NCBI RefSeq assembly: GCF_018141445.1
Contig: NZ_CP058649.1
Coordinates: forward strand, 2,251,001 to 2,315,000
Source: Vallitalea pronyensis
GTDB taxonomy: Bacteria; Bacillota; Clostridia; Lachnospirales; Vallitaleaceae
Direction of reading: 5' to 3'
DNA: 64,000 bases
Made by a program: the position numbers and the translations under genes. The notes below the pieces were generated by a model. That model worked only from the letters and a program-made list of their open reading frames with translations, was not told the origin of the DNA and ran no database searches. Positions 42,521 to 51,764 of the stretch are shown piece by piece (the stretch's first letter is position 1; each line of letters starts with the position of its first letter).

Positions 42521-42549
42521 TTGAAATCAAATGTTGGTAATGATAAGAT
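42521..42549 (+). promoter_or_regulatory. Putative promoter of the Lnr-like operon
   Basis: TTGAAA (42521-42526), 17 bases and TAAGAT (42544-42549) lie about 65 bases before the kinase start. A GCATCC/GGATGC hairpin precedes it near 42465-42505. Confidence 0.5.
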
Positions 42550-42613
42550 AGGAGTAGAAATGTGATACGTAAGCATCATAAAGTCATTCTCGGAGCAACA
42601 AGGAGGGATGCAT

Positions 42614-43714
42614 GTGATAAGACATACATTGCTACTGGAAATACTGATATCATTCTGGTATATCAAAGAAGTCGTCGTTGATCAAGATCATGATTTATTT
42701 GCCATGATTATGGTATTACTTGTTTATCTATGTTTGAAGACCGTCTATTATATTTTTTTAGATAAACATGTGCATAAGTATATTTCACTGCTGTTAGTGA
42801 TAACGATTATTGGTCTTGGGTATAGTGTTTTTCAGCCCATCACTTTTTTTCTATCCTTTAATCTAGCTAAATGTATAGGTACGATTAAGAAAGAAAGTAT
42901 CCTATTATCCAGTGTTGCTTTATTATATGCATGGTTGATTCCATCCATCTACTTACAGAATTTTCTCTTGCTCAATATGTTTTCGCTGCTGTTTATAGGG
43001 GTTAGCATCAGCATGACAGAGAAATCACAGAAACTATCTCATGACAATAGAGCCTTGAAACAAGAGATGGAAAAAATAAAAGAAGTCGAGTTAAATGCAA
43101 AAGAATATGCTTTACACTTAAGATATACATCAAAACTTGAGGAGCGACATGTCATCGCTCAAAAGCTCCATGATGAACTTGGTCATACCCTATCAGGCAG
43201 TACCATGCAACTGGAAGCCTCCCTTCTGATGATGGATAAAAACCAGGAAAAAGCAAGAGATATGCTAGGTACCGTTATTGAGAACTTAAGGGATGGTACA
43301 GAGTCCATTAGAAAAATTCTAAAGAGCATCAAACCGGAAACAGCCAGTATGAACATACAGACAATCAAAATGCTAGTCATGGAAACACAAGAAAAAAGCG
43401 GTATTACCATGGACTTAATCTATAACAGTGATATTGCAGACATTGATTACACCAAGTGGCATGTGATTACCGTGAATATAAAAGAAGCATTAACCAACAT
43501 GATGAAGTATGCAAAGGCTACAAAATGCACGATTAAATTTGAACGCTTAAATAAGCTGTATAAAATAGCCATTAAGGATAATGGGATAGGGTGTAATCAT
43601 ATCAAGCAGGGCATGGGTCTTCAAGGCATGAATGAACGCTTATCCCATATAGGTGGACAGCTTATTTTGGATGGCACAGATGGCTTTCATGTCATTATGT
43701 TACTACCCATTTAA
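42614..43714 (+). CDS. NarL-type sensor histidine kinase (LnrJ-like)
   Basis: I choose the GTG at 42614 because AGGAGG ends seven bases before it; the ATG at 42608 has almost no spacer. The 366-residue kinase has five or six short membrane helices in residues 1-135 with almost no outside loop. A coiled segment, a HisKA_3 domain (QKLHDELGHTLSG, His about 190) and an HATPase domain (NIKEALTNMMKYAKA, DNGIGC, GMGLQGMNERL) follow. Membrane-embedded kinases of this form next to ABC exporters sense membrane-active drugs, as LnrJ does for linearmycins in Bacillus subtilis. Confidence 0.9.
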   Translation: MIRHTLLLEILISFWYIKEVVVDQDHDLFAMIMVLLVYLCLKTVYYIFLDKHVHKYISLLLVITIIGLGYSVFQPITFFLSFNLAKCIGTIKKESILLSSVALLYAWLIPSIYLQNFLLLNMFSLLFIGVSISMTEKSQKLSHDNRALKQEMEKIKEVELNAKEYALHLRYTSKLEERHVIAQKLHDELGHTLSGSTMQLEASLLMMDKNQEKARDMLGTVIENLRDGTESIRKILKSIKPETASMNIQTIKMLVMETQEKSGITMDLIYNSDIADIDYTKWHVITVNIKEALTNMMKYAKATKCTIKFERLNKLYKIAIKDNGIGCNHIKQGMGLQGMNERLSHIGGQLILDGTDGFHVIMLLPI

Positions 43715-43749
43715 TGGATGATCGATGATGTATGAGAAAGGAAAAGAGT

Positions 43750-44370
43750 ATGCCTATTAATATAATCATTGCAGATGATGACGCTCTTATTCGTGAGAGT
43801 CTAAAAATTATTTTTGACTTGGATGAAAGATTTCACGTGGTCCATGTAGCCCATCATGGTAAAGAAGCTTATGATATATGCAAGAAAGAAGCCGTTGATG
43901 TGGCATTATTGGATGTGCGCATGCCCATATTAAATGGTGTGGAAGCCACAGCAAAAATCGTTTCAGAAACCATGGTAAAAGTTTTGATATTGACCACTTT
44001 TGACGAGGATGACTATATTAAAAATGCTTTTCTAAACGGTGCATCCGGCTACCTTTTAAAAAATAATCCGCCAGAACAGATAAAAAATGCAGTCCTTGCT
44101 GTTCAAGGAGGCAACGCCGTTGTACAAGATGTGGTCATGGAAAAAATTAAAAACCCGCCTAATAAAAATCCTAAAGAGGACAGATTGAATGCACTCACAA
44201 CCAGGGAAAAAGAAGTGGTGGTATTAATAGCAAAAGGTTTAACCAATAAAGAGATTGCCGAAAAACTGTTTATTTCTGAAGGTACTGTCAAAAATACGGT
44301 GAGTAATGTGTTAAGTAAACTCGCTCTAAAGCATCGAACACAAATCGCTATTTATTATTTGGAAGATTAA
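43750..44370 (+). CDS. NarL/LuxR-type response regulator (LnrK-like)
   Basis: AAAGGA lies before the ATG at 43750, where the receiver domain starts (MPINIIIADDDALIRE). The 206-residue protein has the phospho Asp in ALLDVRMP (about 54), Lys in GYLLKNNPP, and a LuxR helix-turn-helix (LTTREKEVVVLIAKGLTNKEIAEKL, split over 142-168). It follows its kinase by 35 bases. By the LnrK precedent it should activate the exporter genes just downstream. Confidence 0.93.
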   Translation: MPINIIIADDDALIRESLKIIFDLDERFHVVHVAHHGKEAYDICKKEAVDVALLDVRMPILNGVEATAKIVSETMVKVLILTTFDEDDYIKNAFLNGASGYLLKNNPPEQIKNAVLAVQGGNAVVQDVVMEKIKNPPNKNPKEDRLNALTTREKEVVVLIAKGLTNKEIAEKLFISEGTVKNTVSNVLSKLALKHRTQIAIYYLED

Positions 44371-44382
44371 ATCAAACATGAA

Positions 44383-44440
44383 ACGTTACTTTAGTAACGG
44401 TATAAGTCGTGACACTCTTCACTAACGAAGAGTGTTTTTA
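44383..44440 (+). terminator. Hairpin terminator after the regulator
   Basis: A perfect stem ACACTCTTC (44412-44420) with GAAGAGTGT (44427-44435) is followed by TTTTATC. A smaller CGTTAC/GTAACG hairpin lies just before it at 44383-44398. The exporter genes therefore need read-through or their own promoter. Confidence 0.85.
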
Positions 44441-44502
44441 TCATGTATGATAATACCATAGAAGATAGCTTCAACAAGTATTACAACTAAAGGAGGGATA
44501 TC

Positions 44503-45438
44503 ATGGCTATTGTAGCTGTCAAAAAAATAGTGAAACGATTTGGTGATATTACGGCGGTTGACCATGTGGACTTAACCATACAAGAAGGTGAAATATATGG
44601 CTTGCTCGGACCCAATGGAGCAGGTAAGAGCACCATGATCAATATACTCTGTGATATGGTTAAAAGAGATAGTGGCGACTTATGGCTTTTTGGGCATAAG
44701 GTGAATAAAATAGGGAAAAAAGAGAAGGAAGAGATAGGTGTTGTACCTCAGAATATAGCCATATATGATGACTTAACAGCCAAAGAAAATGTGATGTTTT
44801 TTGGCTCTTTATATGGACTAAAAGGTGACTTGTTAAAAGAAAGAACATTAGAGGCATTGGCTTTTGTCGGGCTGTTAGATCAGCAAAAAAAATTACCTAA
44901 GACATTTTCAGGCGGTATGAAAAGAAGGTTAAATATAGCCTGTGCTATTGTGCACCATCCGAAACTCATCATTATGGATGAACCAACAGTGGGCATTGAT
45001 ACGCAATCAAGAAACCAAATTTTAAACGCTGTGAAGAAATTAAATAGTAAGGGAAGCACAATCATCTACACCACACATTACATGGAAGAAGCAGAACATC
45101 TGTGTACAAGAATCGGTATTATGGATCATGGAAAAGTGATAGCAGAGGGAACCTGTGAAGAACTTCAAAGTATTGTAACCGACCGAAAAAGCATCGTCAT
45201 TCAAACAGGCATTGACCAAGTCATCAAACCTGAAAGTTTAAAAAGCATAAGAGGTGTACTTCATGTTACCATTGATGAGCATGTGGTTACTATTGAATGT
45301 CCAAAAGAAAGTGATTGCATAACAGATGTCTTAGCTTACTTTGCCCAGCAGAAAATAGTCATTCGAGACATTAAGATGCAGGGGGTAAGTCTTGAAACTG
45401 CATTTCTTAGTCTAACGGGGAGGAGGCTTAGCGATTAA
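44503..45438 (+). CDS. ABC transporter ATPase (DrrA/LnrL-like)
   Basis: AAAGGAGGG precedes the ATG. The 311-residue protein has Walker A GPNGAGKST (about 36-44), the signature FSGGMKRRLNIA (about 137), Walker B LIIMDEPT and a switch His in TTHYMEEAEHL. The C-terminal 90 residues form the extra domain seen in drug-export ATPases. It powers the two ABC-2 membrane proteins that follow. Its stop overlaps the next start by one base. Confidence 0.95.
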   Translation: MAIVAVKKIVKRFGDITAVDHVDLTIQEGEIYGLLGPNGAGKSTMINILCDMVKRDSGDLWLFGHKVNKIGKKEKEEIGVVPQNIAIYDDLTAKENVMFFGSLYGLKGDLLKERTLEALAFVGLLDQQKKLPKTFSGGMKRRLNIACAIVHHPKLIIMDEPTVGIDTQSRNQILNAVKKLNSKGSTIIYTTHYMEEAEHLCTRIGIMDHGKVIAEGTCEELQSIVTDRKSIVIQTGIDQVIKPESLKSIRGVLHVTIDEHVVTIECPKESDCITDVLAYFAQQKIVIRDIKMQGVSLETAFLSLTGRRLSD

Positions 45439-46586
45439 TGATGCTATTAAAAGTTGCCATAAAAGAAATTTTACAGAACATAAGAGATGTAAAAACCATA
45501 GCCCTCATGACACTCATGCCCATAGCCAGTATATTGATATTAGGTATGGCCATATCATCAGCATTTAGTCATAGCGGCACGGTATCCATGGAAGATGTAC
45601 ATGTAGAGTACCTGGTAGAAGGTGAAAAGGGAGCGTTAACCACAGGTTTTGAAAACATCATGGGGCGCATGTTAACAGATGATCGTCATCTAGTAGAAGT
45701 GGATGACAGAGAAACATCATTAAATCGAATTAAAAATAATGCCATTGCATGTCTGGTTGAAATAAATGAAGCCAATCAATCCATCTCACTTTATAAAAAT
45801 AACAGGTATAATACCAACGGCTCCATTATTGAAGCACGATTAAGAACATACATGAATCACATTAATGCTGTCTATGCTATCAAAGGCGTTGACACAGAGC
45901 TCCCTGAAGAGATGCCTTTAGATGGTGGTGAGAGGGATAACACCATAACCATTAACGAGCTTGATTTAGAAGAGCCTGTAAGTGCAATGGATTATTATGG
46001 CGTAGCCATGAGCATTTTGTTTGTACTCTATAGTATGTCTGTTCAAGTAACACGCAACATTAATGAAAAGAAAAAAGGGGCCATGAACAGAGTACTTGTA
46101 TCATCCATCCGAAAACGGGATATTCTATTAGGAAAAGTATTGGGTGGCGTGACCATTACAACCCTACAGTTTGCTTTTGTCATAGCTACCACATTATTTA
46201 TCTTTAATGTTAATTGGGGCACCAATCCAGCTTATACACTTATATTAATGTTCACCTTCATTATCATGGCTATATCCATTGGTACAGCGCTAGGAGTGGT
46301 GTTTAATAGTGAAGATAAAGCCATGGCCGTTCTTCATGTCTTTATTGTTATGGTTGCACTTTTTGGCGGAAGTTATATGCCATTAACAGATTTAGGTGTA
46401 TTTGGTGAGGTGGGTAAATACTTCTCGCCTATCTGGTGGAGCGTTAGAGGGGCAATGGAGACCATTTACCAAGGGGATACAGGTACGCTATATATAGCCA
46501 TGGGCATCAACATCGGTATTGCCTTGGTTTTTCTTCTATTAGCATCATGGAGAATGACGAAAAAGGAGGGGTTGCTTCATGGGTAA
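45438..46586 (+). CDS. ABC-2 type permease (LnrM-like)
   Basis: The 382-residue protein has one N-terminal helix (about 20-42), a large outside loop of about 150 residues and five C-terminal helices (about 185-375). This is the ABC2_membrane_3 plan of YhgE/LnrM-like exporters. GGAGGAGG lies within the end of the ATPase gene, and ATG overlaps its TAA; an ATG three bases later is equally possible. It should pair with the next permease to form a heterodimeric channel. Confidence 0.92.
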   Translation: MMLLKVAIKEILQNIRDVKTIALMTLMPIASILILGMAISSAFSHSGTVSMEDVHVEYLVEGEKGALTTGFENIMGRMLTDDRHLVEVDDRETSLNRIKNNAIACLVEINEANQSISLYKNNRYNTNGSIIEARLRTYMNHINAVYAIKGVDTELPEEMPLDGGERDNTITINELDLEEPVSAMDYYGVAMSILFVLYSMSVQVTRNINEKKKGAMNRVLVSSIRKRDILLGKVLGGVTITTLQFAFVIATTLFIFNVNWGTNPAYTLILMFTFIIMAISIGTALGVVFNSEDKAMAVLHVFIVMVALFGGSYMPLTDLGVFGEVGKYFSPIWWSVRGAMETIYQGDTGTLYIAMGINIGIALVFLLLASWRMTKKEGLLHG

Positions 46587-47715
46587 AATCATATTAGTCA
46601 TTAAAACCATATTAAAGCGAATGTTTAAAAAACCATCCAGTTTTTTTCTGTACTTGATACTGCCTATTGCCGTTAGTATTGGCATGTACTTACTGTTTAA
46701 TCTGGAAGATCATGATAAAACCAATATAACGGTGGTTGATGCTGATCAAACCATGTTGTCACGATCCCTCATTGGAAACTTTGAAGGTACAGATGGATTC
46801 GATATCAGCCATGTACATCTTAGCTATCTTCATGAACATATGATGGATACAGGCACTTCCTTGGCCTATATTATACCAAGTGGCTTTGAAAAAGCTATTT
46901 TAGCTGGTGAGAAACCTGCTCTTGAAATCCTATCCGTAGGTGACCAAGATACCATTTGGTTAGATGAAATATTAAGTGCACATGTGGATACATTAATGAT
47001 GATGGCTGAAGCAAGCAACTTCCAAAAAAAGCCATTGTATGAAAAGATCTATCAGTTGAAAGATGGTAGGGTTAACTACGAGTCGACCCTTATTCAGGAT
47101 GAGGCCAAGAAGAAATCTGTAACTGTAAGAACCTTTGGCAATTATATGGTTGTGTTGTTAATCAGTACGTTTACCATTCCTTTTCAAATATTAAATGAAA
47201 AAAGACAAGGTACATTTGCAAGAATTGGTATGTCACCCATTCATCCTAAAAGCTATATATTTGCTAATATCATTGCTAATGTTTTAGTGATGATGGTCCA
47301 AGTGGGTGTGGTGCTGTTGACATTGAAATTTGTATTGGGTGCTGTCTTCTTTGTTAACCCATTCATCATCTACCTGATCCTGATACTTTTTGCTTTATGT
47401 GGTATTAGTCTAGGTGTGTTCATTGCAGCTTATTCAAAAAATACCAATGCAGCTGGAGCATTTATGGGCATCATCGTGTCCCCATCCTGTATGATAGCTG
47501 GATGTCTATGGCCTATAGAATTTATGCCGGAATATATGCAAAAGATTGCTTATATCACACCTCATCGATGGACCCTTGACGCCATTAGCACGATACAAGC
47601 CAATCAAAACTTTGTAGAAATTCTACCACATTTGCTTGTGGTTCTGAGTTTTACGGTATTGTTTTTCTTAATTGCCGTGTATAAGTTTAAACATGAGGAT
47701 AAATTATATGCTTAA
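46579..47715 (+). CDS. ABC-2 type permease (LnrN-like)
   Basis: This 378-residue protein has the same plan as its neighbour: an N-terminal helix (about 18-38), an outside domain and five C-terminal helices with the ABC2 motif PFQILNEKRQGTFARIGMSPI near residue 205. It overlaps the upstream gene by eight bases. The ATPase and two permeases behind a NarL-type pair reproduce the order kinase-regulator-ATPase-permease-permease known as LnrJKLMN. The exported compound here is unknown. Confidence 0.92.
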   Translation: MGKIILVIKTILKRMFKKPSSFFLYLILPIAVSIGMYLLFNLEDHDKTNITVVDADQTMLSRSLIGNFEGTDGFDISHVHLSYLHEHMMDTGTSLAYIIPSGFEKAILAGEKPALEILSVGDQDTIWLDEILSAHVDTLMMMAEASNFQKKPLYEKIYQLKDGRVNYESTLIQDEAKKKSVTVRTFGNYMVVLLISTFTIPFQILNEKRQGTFARIGMSPIHPKSYIFANIIANVLVMMVQVGVVLLTLKFVLGAVFFVNPFIIYLILILFALCGISLGVFIAAYSKNTNAAGAFMGIIVSPSCMIAGCLWPIEFMPEYMQKIAYITPHRWTLDAISTIQANQNFVEILPHLLVVLSFTVLFFLIAVYKFKHEDKLYA

Positions 47716-47733
47716 ATCATAAGTTTCTACCTA

Positions 47734-47769
47734 TCCGCTTACTCGATATTGTGTAAGCGGATTTTTTCT
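47734..47769 (+). terminator. Terminator after the Lnr-like exporter
   Basis: A perfect 10-bp stem (47734-47743 with 47754-47763) and a 10-base loop are followed by TTTTT. Confidence 0.9.
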
Positions 47770-47787
47770 GGTAATATTATATCAAGA

Positions 47788-47840
47788 GAGGTATTATCCG
47801 TTCATAGGGTTCATACATGATGTAACCATGTAATACCTCT
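47788..47840. repeat. Inverted repeat in the leader of the flavodoxin-like gene
   Basis: AGAGGTATTA at 47788-47797 is a perfect inverse of TAATACCTCT at 47831-47840, with a 33-base loop. It lies about 60 bases before the start codon and has no T tract, so it could be a leader structure or an operator. Confidence 0.5.
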
Positions 47841-47902
47841 ATACCAGTATGAATATTTTTATAGTGTAGGGTTAGAAAAGCATGATTTAAGGAGGAAAAC
47901 AA

Positions 47903-48385
47903 TTGAAAGAAATGAAGACTCTCATCATCTGTGCTTCTTACCATCATAAGAATACAATGAACATAGGTAAAAAAATGGCTGAAGTATTGGATGCAACGAT
48001 TATTGAACCAAAAGACTTTCATGAGGACATGTTGAATCGTTATGGGTTAATCGGTTTTGGCTCAGGTATTTATAACGGAAAACACCATAAGAGCATACTG
48101 GCATTAGCTAATCAAATGAAAGAGCAACAGCATAAACATGCCTTTGTTTTTTCAACATCAACGATACCTGCAAAAACCATGCATAAAGCAATGAATGACA
48201 TACTCACAGAAAAAGGGTTCAAAATCATTGGACAGTTTTCATGTAAGGGTTTTATGAACTATAGCTTTTCGAAGTATATCTTTGGAGGGTTAAACAAAGG
48301 CAGACCCAATAAAAGAGATTATATAGATGCAATGAATTTTGCTAAAAAGATAAAAGCCTACCAAAGTGATAACGGGGAGAAATAA
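47903..48385 (+). CDS. Flavodoxin-like protein
   Basis: GGAGG is seven bases before a TTG at 47903; an ATG at 47912 is too far from it, so TTG is preferred. The 160-residue product has the flavodoxin fold with a TLIICASYHHKNTMNIGKKM phosphate-loop region (about 5-24), YGLIGFGSGIYNGKHHKSI and a FVFSTSTIP strand. It should bind FMN. These short flavodoxins are often stress or electron-transfer proteins; the partner is not clear. Confidence 0.85.
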   Translation: MKEMKTLIICASYHHKNTMNIGKKMAEVLDATIIEPKDFHEDMLNRYGLIGFGSGIYNGKHHKSILALANQMKEQQHKHAFVFSTSTIPAKTMHKAMNDILTEKGFKIIGQFSCKGFMNYSFSKYIFGGLNKGRPNKRDYIDAMNFAKKIKAYQSDNGEK

Positions 48386-48447
48386 CCTAGTCCGTCATGT
48401 GGTGATCATGGGCTTTGAAAAAAAACTAAATAATAAAACAACAATGG

Positions 48448-48493
48448 ACCATACCGCAAAATAGTCAATCCTATTTGGTGGTGTGGTTTTTTG
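48448..48493 (+). terminator. Terminator after the flavodoxin-like gene
   Basis: ACCATACC and AAAATAG at 48448-48464 pair with CTATTT and GGTGTGGT at 48471-48487 around a short bulge, and TTTTT follows. Confidence 0.85.
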
Positions 48494-48525
48494 AGGAACA
48501 GTCAAAATAAAAAGGTGAAAAGGTG

Positions 48526-48596
48526 TTGCTATCATCTGCAAACTGTAGTATAATGAAGTTAACATTGATATCGAAATTCGATAACGAAATACGATA
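48526..48596 (+). promoter_or_regulatory. Promoter of the PadR-FetAB operon with a palindromic operator
   Basis: TTGCTA (48526-48531), 17 bases and TATAAT (48549-48554) form the promoter. TATCGAAATTCGATA at 48569-48583 is a perfect odd palindrome just after the expected start point, with a further CGATA at 48592-48596. It is a likely binding site for the PadR protein encoded next. Confidence 0.75.
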
Positions 48597-48608
48597 GGAG
48601 GTTTGATT

Positions 48609-48920
48609 TTGAAAAATTATGTCAGTAAACGATTATTTCAGGGGTTGATATGCATTCATATCTTGCACCATGCCAATAAAGAACCTTTTTATGGTAGTTG
48701 GATGTTGGAAGAGTTATCGGAGCATGGTTATACCTTGAGCCCTGGAACACTCTATCCCATACTTCACAGCCTTGAGAAGGAAGGCTTTATCAAGCACTTT
48801 GATAAAAATGTGAATGGTAAAATCAGAAAGTATTACACCATTACAGAAATGGGTAAAGAACAGTTGATGGAATCCAAAAAATATGTATCCGAATTAGTAG
48901 CTGAAATAGGTATTATCTAG
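48609..48920 (+). CDS. PadR family transcriptional regulator
   Basis: AGGAGG lies seven bases before the TTG at 48609; a TTG at 48603 is only one base away and is rejected. The 103-residue protein has the PadR winged helix (NKEPFYGSWMLEELSEHGYTLSPGTLYPILHSLEKEGFI, split over residues 20-60, and KYYTITEMGKEQL). A short dimer helix ends it. It begins an operon with the FetAB-like exporter 11 bases downstream. The inducer is unknown; metal or oxidative stress would fit the transporter. Confidence 0.92.
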   Translation: MKNYVSKRLFQGLICIHILHHANKEPFYGSWMLEELSEHGYTLSPGTLYPILHSLEKEGFIKHFDKNVNGKIRKYYTITEMGKEQLMESKKYVSELVAEIGII

Positions 48921-48931
48921 GAGGGGCGAAG

Positions 48932-49567
48932 ATGTTTGAATTTAAAGATGTCAGGTATAAGGATATTATTGATATACCATCCTTAGTCATTAAAAAGGGT
49001 GAGATAACAACATTAATTGGTGAAAGCGGTGGTGGCAAGACCACCATCTTACGATTACTGAATAAGATGATTTCCCCTACCCATGGCGAGATTATGTTTG
49101 ATGGTAAGCCTCTAACACGTATTCATACCATAACGCACCGACAGCAAGTCACCATGTTATCTCAGAATCCTATTGTCTTTGATGGCAATATTAAGGAAAA
49201 TCTAACGGCGGGTTTTCGTTTTCAAGAAAAACCGTTACCTGATGATACTCTGCTAAAACAGGTATTGGATAGCATTCAATTAAAGAAAAAACTGACGGAT
49301 TCAACAGATCGTCTATCAGGTGGTGAAAAACAGCGTTTAACCCTAGGGAGGGTTTTGCTCCTTGATTCACCGATCTATTTATTGGATGAGCCTTCGTCAG
49401 CATTAGATGATAGTACAGAGGAATTAATCATTGAGATGTTCTATGGATTTGTTAAAGAAAATCACAAAACGCTTGTTATGGTGACACACTCGAAAGAAAT
49501 AGCCTACAAGTATTCAGATTCAATGATAAGAATTGAAAACGGTAGATGCGTATCGGAGGGAGAATAA
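48932..49567 (+). CDS. ABC exporter ATPase, FetA (YbbL)-like
   Basis: The 211-residue ATPase has Walker A IGESGGGKTT (about 31-40), a Q-loop TMLSQNP, the signature LSGGEKQRLTLGR and Walker B IYLLDEPSSA. Its small size and pairing with a YbbM-type membrane protein match FetAB, reported as an iron exporter that eases oxidative stress in E. coli. AGGAGGGG precedes the ATG. Its TAA overlaps the next ATG by one base. Confidence 0.88.
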   Translation: MFEFKDVRYKDIIDIPSLVIKKGEITTLIGESGGGKTTILRLLNKMISPTHGEIMFDGKPLTRIHTITHRQQVTMLSQNPIVFDGNIKENLTAGFRFQEKPLPDDTLLKQVLDSIQLKKKLTDSTDRLSGGEKQRLTLGRVLLLDSPIYLLDEPSSALDDSTEELIIEMFYGFVKENHKTLVMVTHSKEIAYKYSDSMIRIENGRCVSEGE

Positions 49568-50343
49568 TGAAGGGTATTATTGATTTATCAGTTATACAAG
49601 TAGCATTGGCATATATATTTGTCGTCTTTGTACTGATTGTTGTGAAACGACGTGGTATTCATCGAGAAAAGGAAATCATCGTGTCATCCATTCGCATGAC
49701 ATTGCAACTTATCTTAACAGGGTATGTTCTACAGTTTGTTTTCGATAATCCTAATGCATTCATCACCATAGGTATTATTATCTTAATGGAGCTGTTTGCC
49801 ATTTATACCATCTTCAAAAAATTTAAGGGCAAACTATCCCATCCATTAAAAAAAGTGATTGCAGTGGCTATGAGCATAGGGACATTTTCCTGTATTGTAT
49901 ATTTTCTGCTGGTTGTTATACGGATTAACCCTTGGTTCGACCCACGCTATTTTATACCCATAGCAGGGATGTTGATTGGTAATTCCATGACAGGGATTTC
50001 ATTAGGTATCCATTCTTTAATTGAAGGCATGACCGTTAAAAGGGCTATTATTGAAGAAGCATTAATCTTGGGCGCCACACCTCAAAAGGCTTCAAGAACG
50101 GTCATTAACAATGCTTTTGATGCAGCTATTCTTCCTACCATTAATTCCATGGTCGGTATGGGCATTATCTTTTTACCAGGGATGATGACAGGACAGATAT
50201 TAGGTGGCGCAGACCCAACCACGGCAATTGCTTATCAAATAGCCATCATGCTGGGTATTTTGGGGTCAGTAGCGTTGACAGTGGTTATTATGCTGAAGTT
50301 AAGCCACAGTACATTTTTTAATGATGAAAGTCAATTAATATAG
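49567..50343 (+). CDS. ABC exporter permease, FetB (YbbM)-like
   Basis: The ATG at 49567 overlaps the ATPase stop and follows GGAGGGAGA; an in-frame ATG at 49546 is upstream of that site. The 258-residue protein has about seven membrane helices and the UPF0014 features REKEIIVSSIRMTLQLILTGY and the IAGMLIGNSMTGISLGI segment, with EALILGATPQKASRTVI as the ATPase-contact loop. The pair is likely a metal or iron exporter under PadR control. Confidence 0.9.
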   Translation: MKGIIDLSVIQVALAYIFVVFVLIVVKRRGIHREKEIIVSSIRMTLQLILTGYVLQFVFDNPNAFITIGIIILMELFAIYTIFKKFKGKLSHPLKKVIAVAMSIGTFSCIVYFLLVVIRINPWFDPRYFIPIAGMLIGNSMTGISLGIHSLIEGMTVKRAIIEEALILGATPQKASRTVINNAFDAAILPTINSMVGMGIIFLPGMMTGQILGGADPTTAIAYQIAIMLGILGSVALTVVIMLKLSHSTFFNDESQLI

Positions 50344-50477
50344 AAACCTTGTTTCATGCTGCAATCATTGTCGTGGTGATTGGTACCCAGAAAGGGTAAC
50401 CCCTGTATCCTGTTATTATCGATATAATGGAGCTGTTACAGTAGCCAAGACGGCCACGTAGTGCCTTCTGCTCCAAC

Positions 50478-50519
50478 AGCCTTATTATCTAAGATATTAA
50501 CACGATAGAGGGGCTTTTT
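50478..50519. terminator. Terminator between convergent fetB-like and tyrS genes
   Basis: AGCCTTATTATC (50478-50489) pairs with GATAGAGGGGCT (50504-50515) through several G-T pairs and one mismatch, followed by TTTTT on the plus strand. It ends right at the tyrS stop codon. A small GGTACCC/GGGTAACC hairpin also lies at 50381-50400. Confidence 0.55.
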
Positions 50520-51764
50520 CTAATGAAACATGACCTTAAGGTGATGTTTTTTGCCTCGTTTAATAATGAGATGGTCATCTTGCAGGTCATTCAGGGTTAG
50601 GATGTGATCAGCCTGGGGGATTTTCTCCCCATTGACGGAAATACCACCCTGAGTAATAAGCCGCCTAGCCTCTGATTTAGAAGGTACAAAACCTGTAGTA
50701 AACAATAAGTCGATCAGTGCCACACCGTTCATAATAAGGGATTTATCTTGTTGACATTTAGGCATATGTTTGGATGACGATTTTCTCCCAAATAGCTCTT
50801 TGGCAGTTTGTAGGGCTAAGTTCGCTTCCTTTTCGCCATGGACCAATTTTGTAATTTCAAAAGCCATAAGAGCCTTCGCTTTACGAATGTCTTTATCACA
50901 TATGGCTATGATGTCTTCTAGAGGTACATGTGTGAACAGTCGTAACAGCATTTCGGTATCACAATCATCCACATTGTAAAAGTATTGGTAAAAATCGAAA
51001 ACCGTTGTTTTCTCTCGAGCTACCCATAAGGTACCCGATTCTGTCTTGCCCATTTTATTGCCTTCTCGTGTCATAAGCAGAGGGCAGGTTAAGCCAAACA
51101 TAGGTCCATGAGCCTCGTCATTGGAGAAACGCTGCTTCCGCCCTAGGTTTGTTCCAGCTACAATATTTCCCCATTGGTCACTACCACCAATCTGTAAGGT
51201 ACACCCATATGTTTTATGAAGATGTACAAAATCGTAAGATTGCATTAACATATAACTCATTTCCAGAAATGTTAAACCACCTTCTTTTAATCGATTGGCA
51301 TAAGCGTCAGCTTGCAGCATGGTGTTCACATTAAAGTGAATACCAATATCACGCATGAAATCGACAAAATTGTATGGATTAATCCAGTCTGCATTATTAA
51401 GTATAAGGGCAGGATTATCCCCATCTGTACGTATAAAGCGACTGGCTAGAATCCGCACTTCCTCTACATTATGAGCTACCTGTTCTTTTGTCAGCATTTT
51501 ACGCATGTCGCTTTTACCACTAGGATCACCAATAAGTGCAGTTGCCCCGCCAATGACTAAGATACCTTGATGACCTGCATCTTGTAAGTAACGAAACATC
51601 ATCAGTGCAAAAAAGTGACCAATATGCAAACTATCGGCAGTAGGGTCTATGCCTAAGTAAAAGGTAATCGGGTGTTGACCATTCAGAGCTTCTATAATCT
51701 CTTGTTCATGGGTTGCTTGGTAAATGTAACCTCTTTCTTTTAATACGTCAAATACATGTTTCAT
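50520..51764 (-). CDS. tyrS: Tyrosine-tRNA ligase
   Basis: The 414-residue enzyme has the class I HIGH box in DPTADSLHIGHFFAL (about 41-55), the tyrosine-binding LQIGGSDQWGNI, the KMSKS-like KMGKTESGT (about 235) and a C-terminal S4 RNA-binding domain (SEARRLITQGGISVNG). It charges tRNA-Tyr. AGGAGGC on the minus strand precedes the ATG at 51764. A T-box leader with a tyrosine specifier lies upstream, so expression rises when tRNA-Tyr is uncharged. Confidence 0.97.
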   Translation of the reverse strand: MKHVFDVLKERGYIYQATHEQEIIEALNGQHPITFYLGIDPTADSLHIGHFFALMMFRYLQDAGHQGILVIGGATALIGDPSGKSDMRKMLTKEQVAHNVEEVRILASRFIRTDGDNPALILNNADWINPYNFVDFMRDIGIHFNVNTMLQADAYANRLKEGGLTFLEMSYMLMQSYDFVHLHKTYGCTLQIGGSDQWGNIVAGTNLGRKQRFSNDEAHGPMFGLTCPLLMTREGNKMGKTESGTLWVAREKTTVFDFYQYFYNVDDCDTEMLLRLFTHVPLEDIIAICDKDIRKAKALMAFEITKLVHGEKEANLALQTAKELFGRKSSSKHMPKCQQDKSLIMNGVALIDLLFTTGFVPSKSEARRLITQGGISVNGEKIPQADHILTLNDLQDDHLIIKRGKKHHLKVMFH

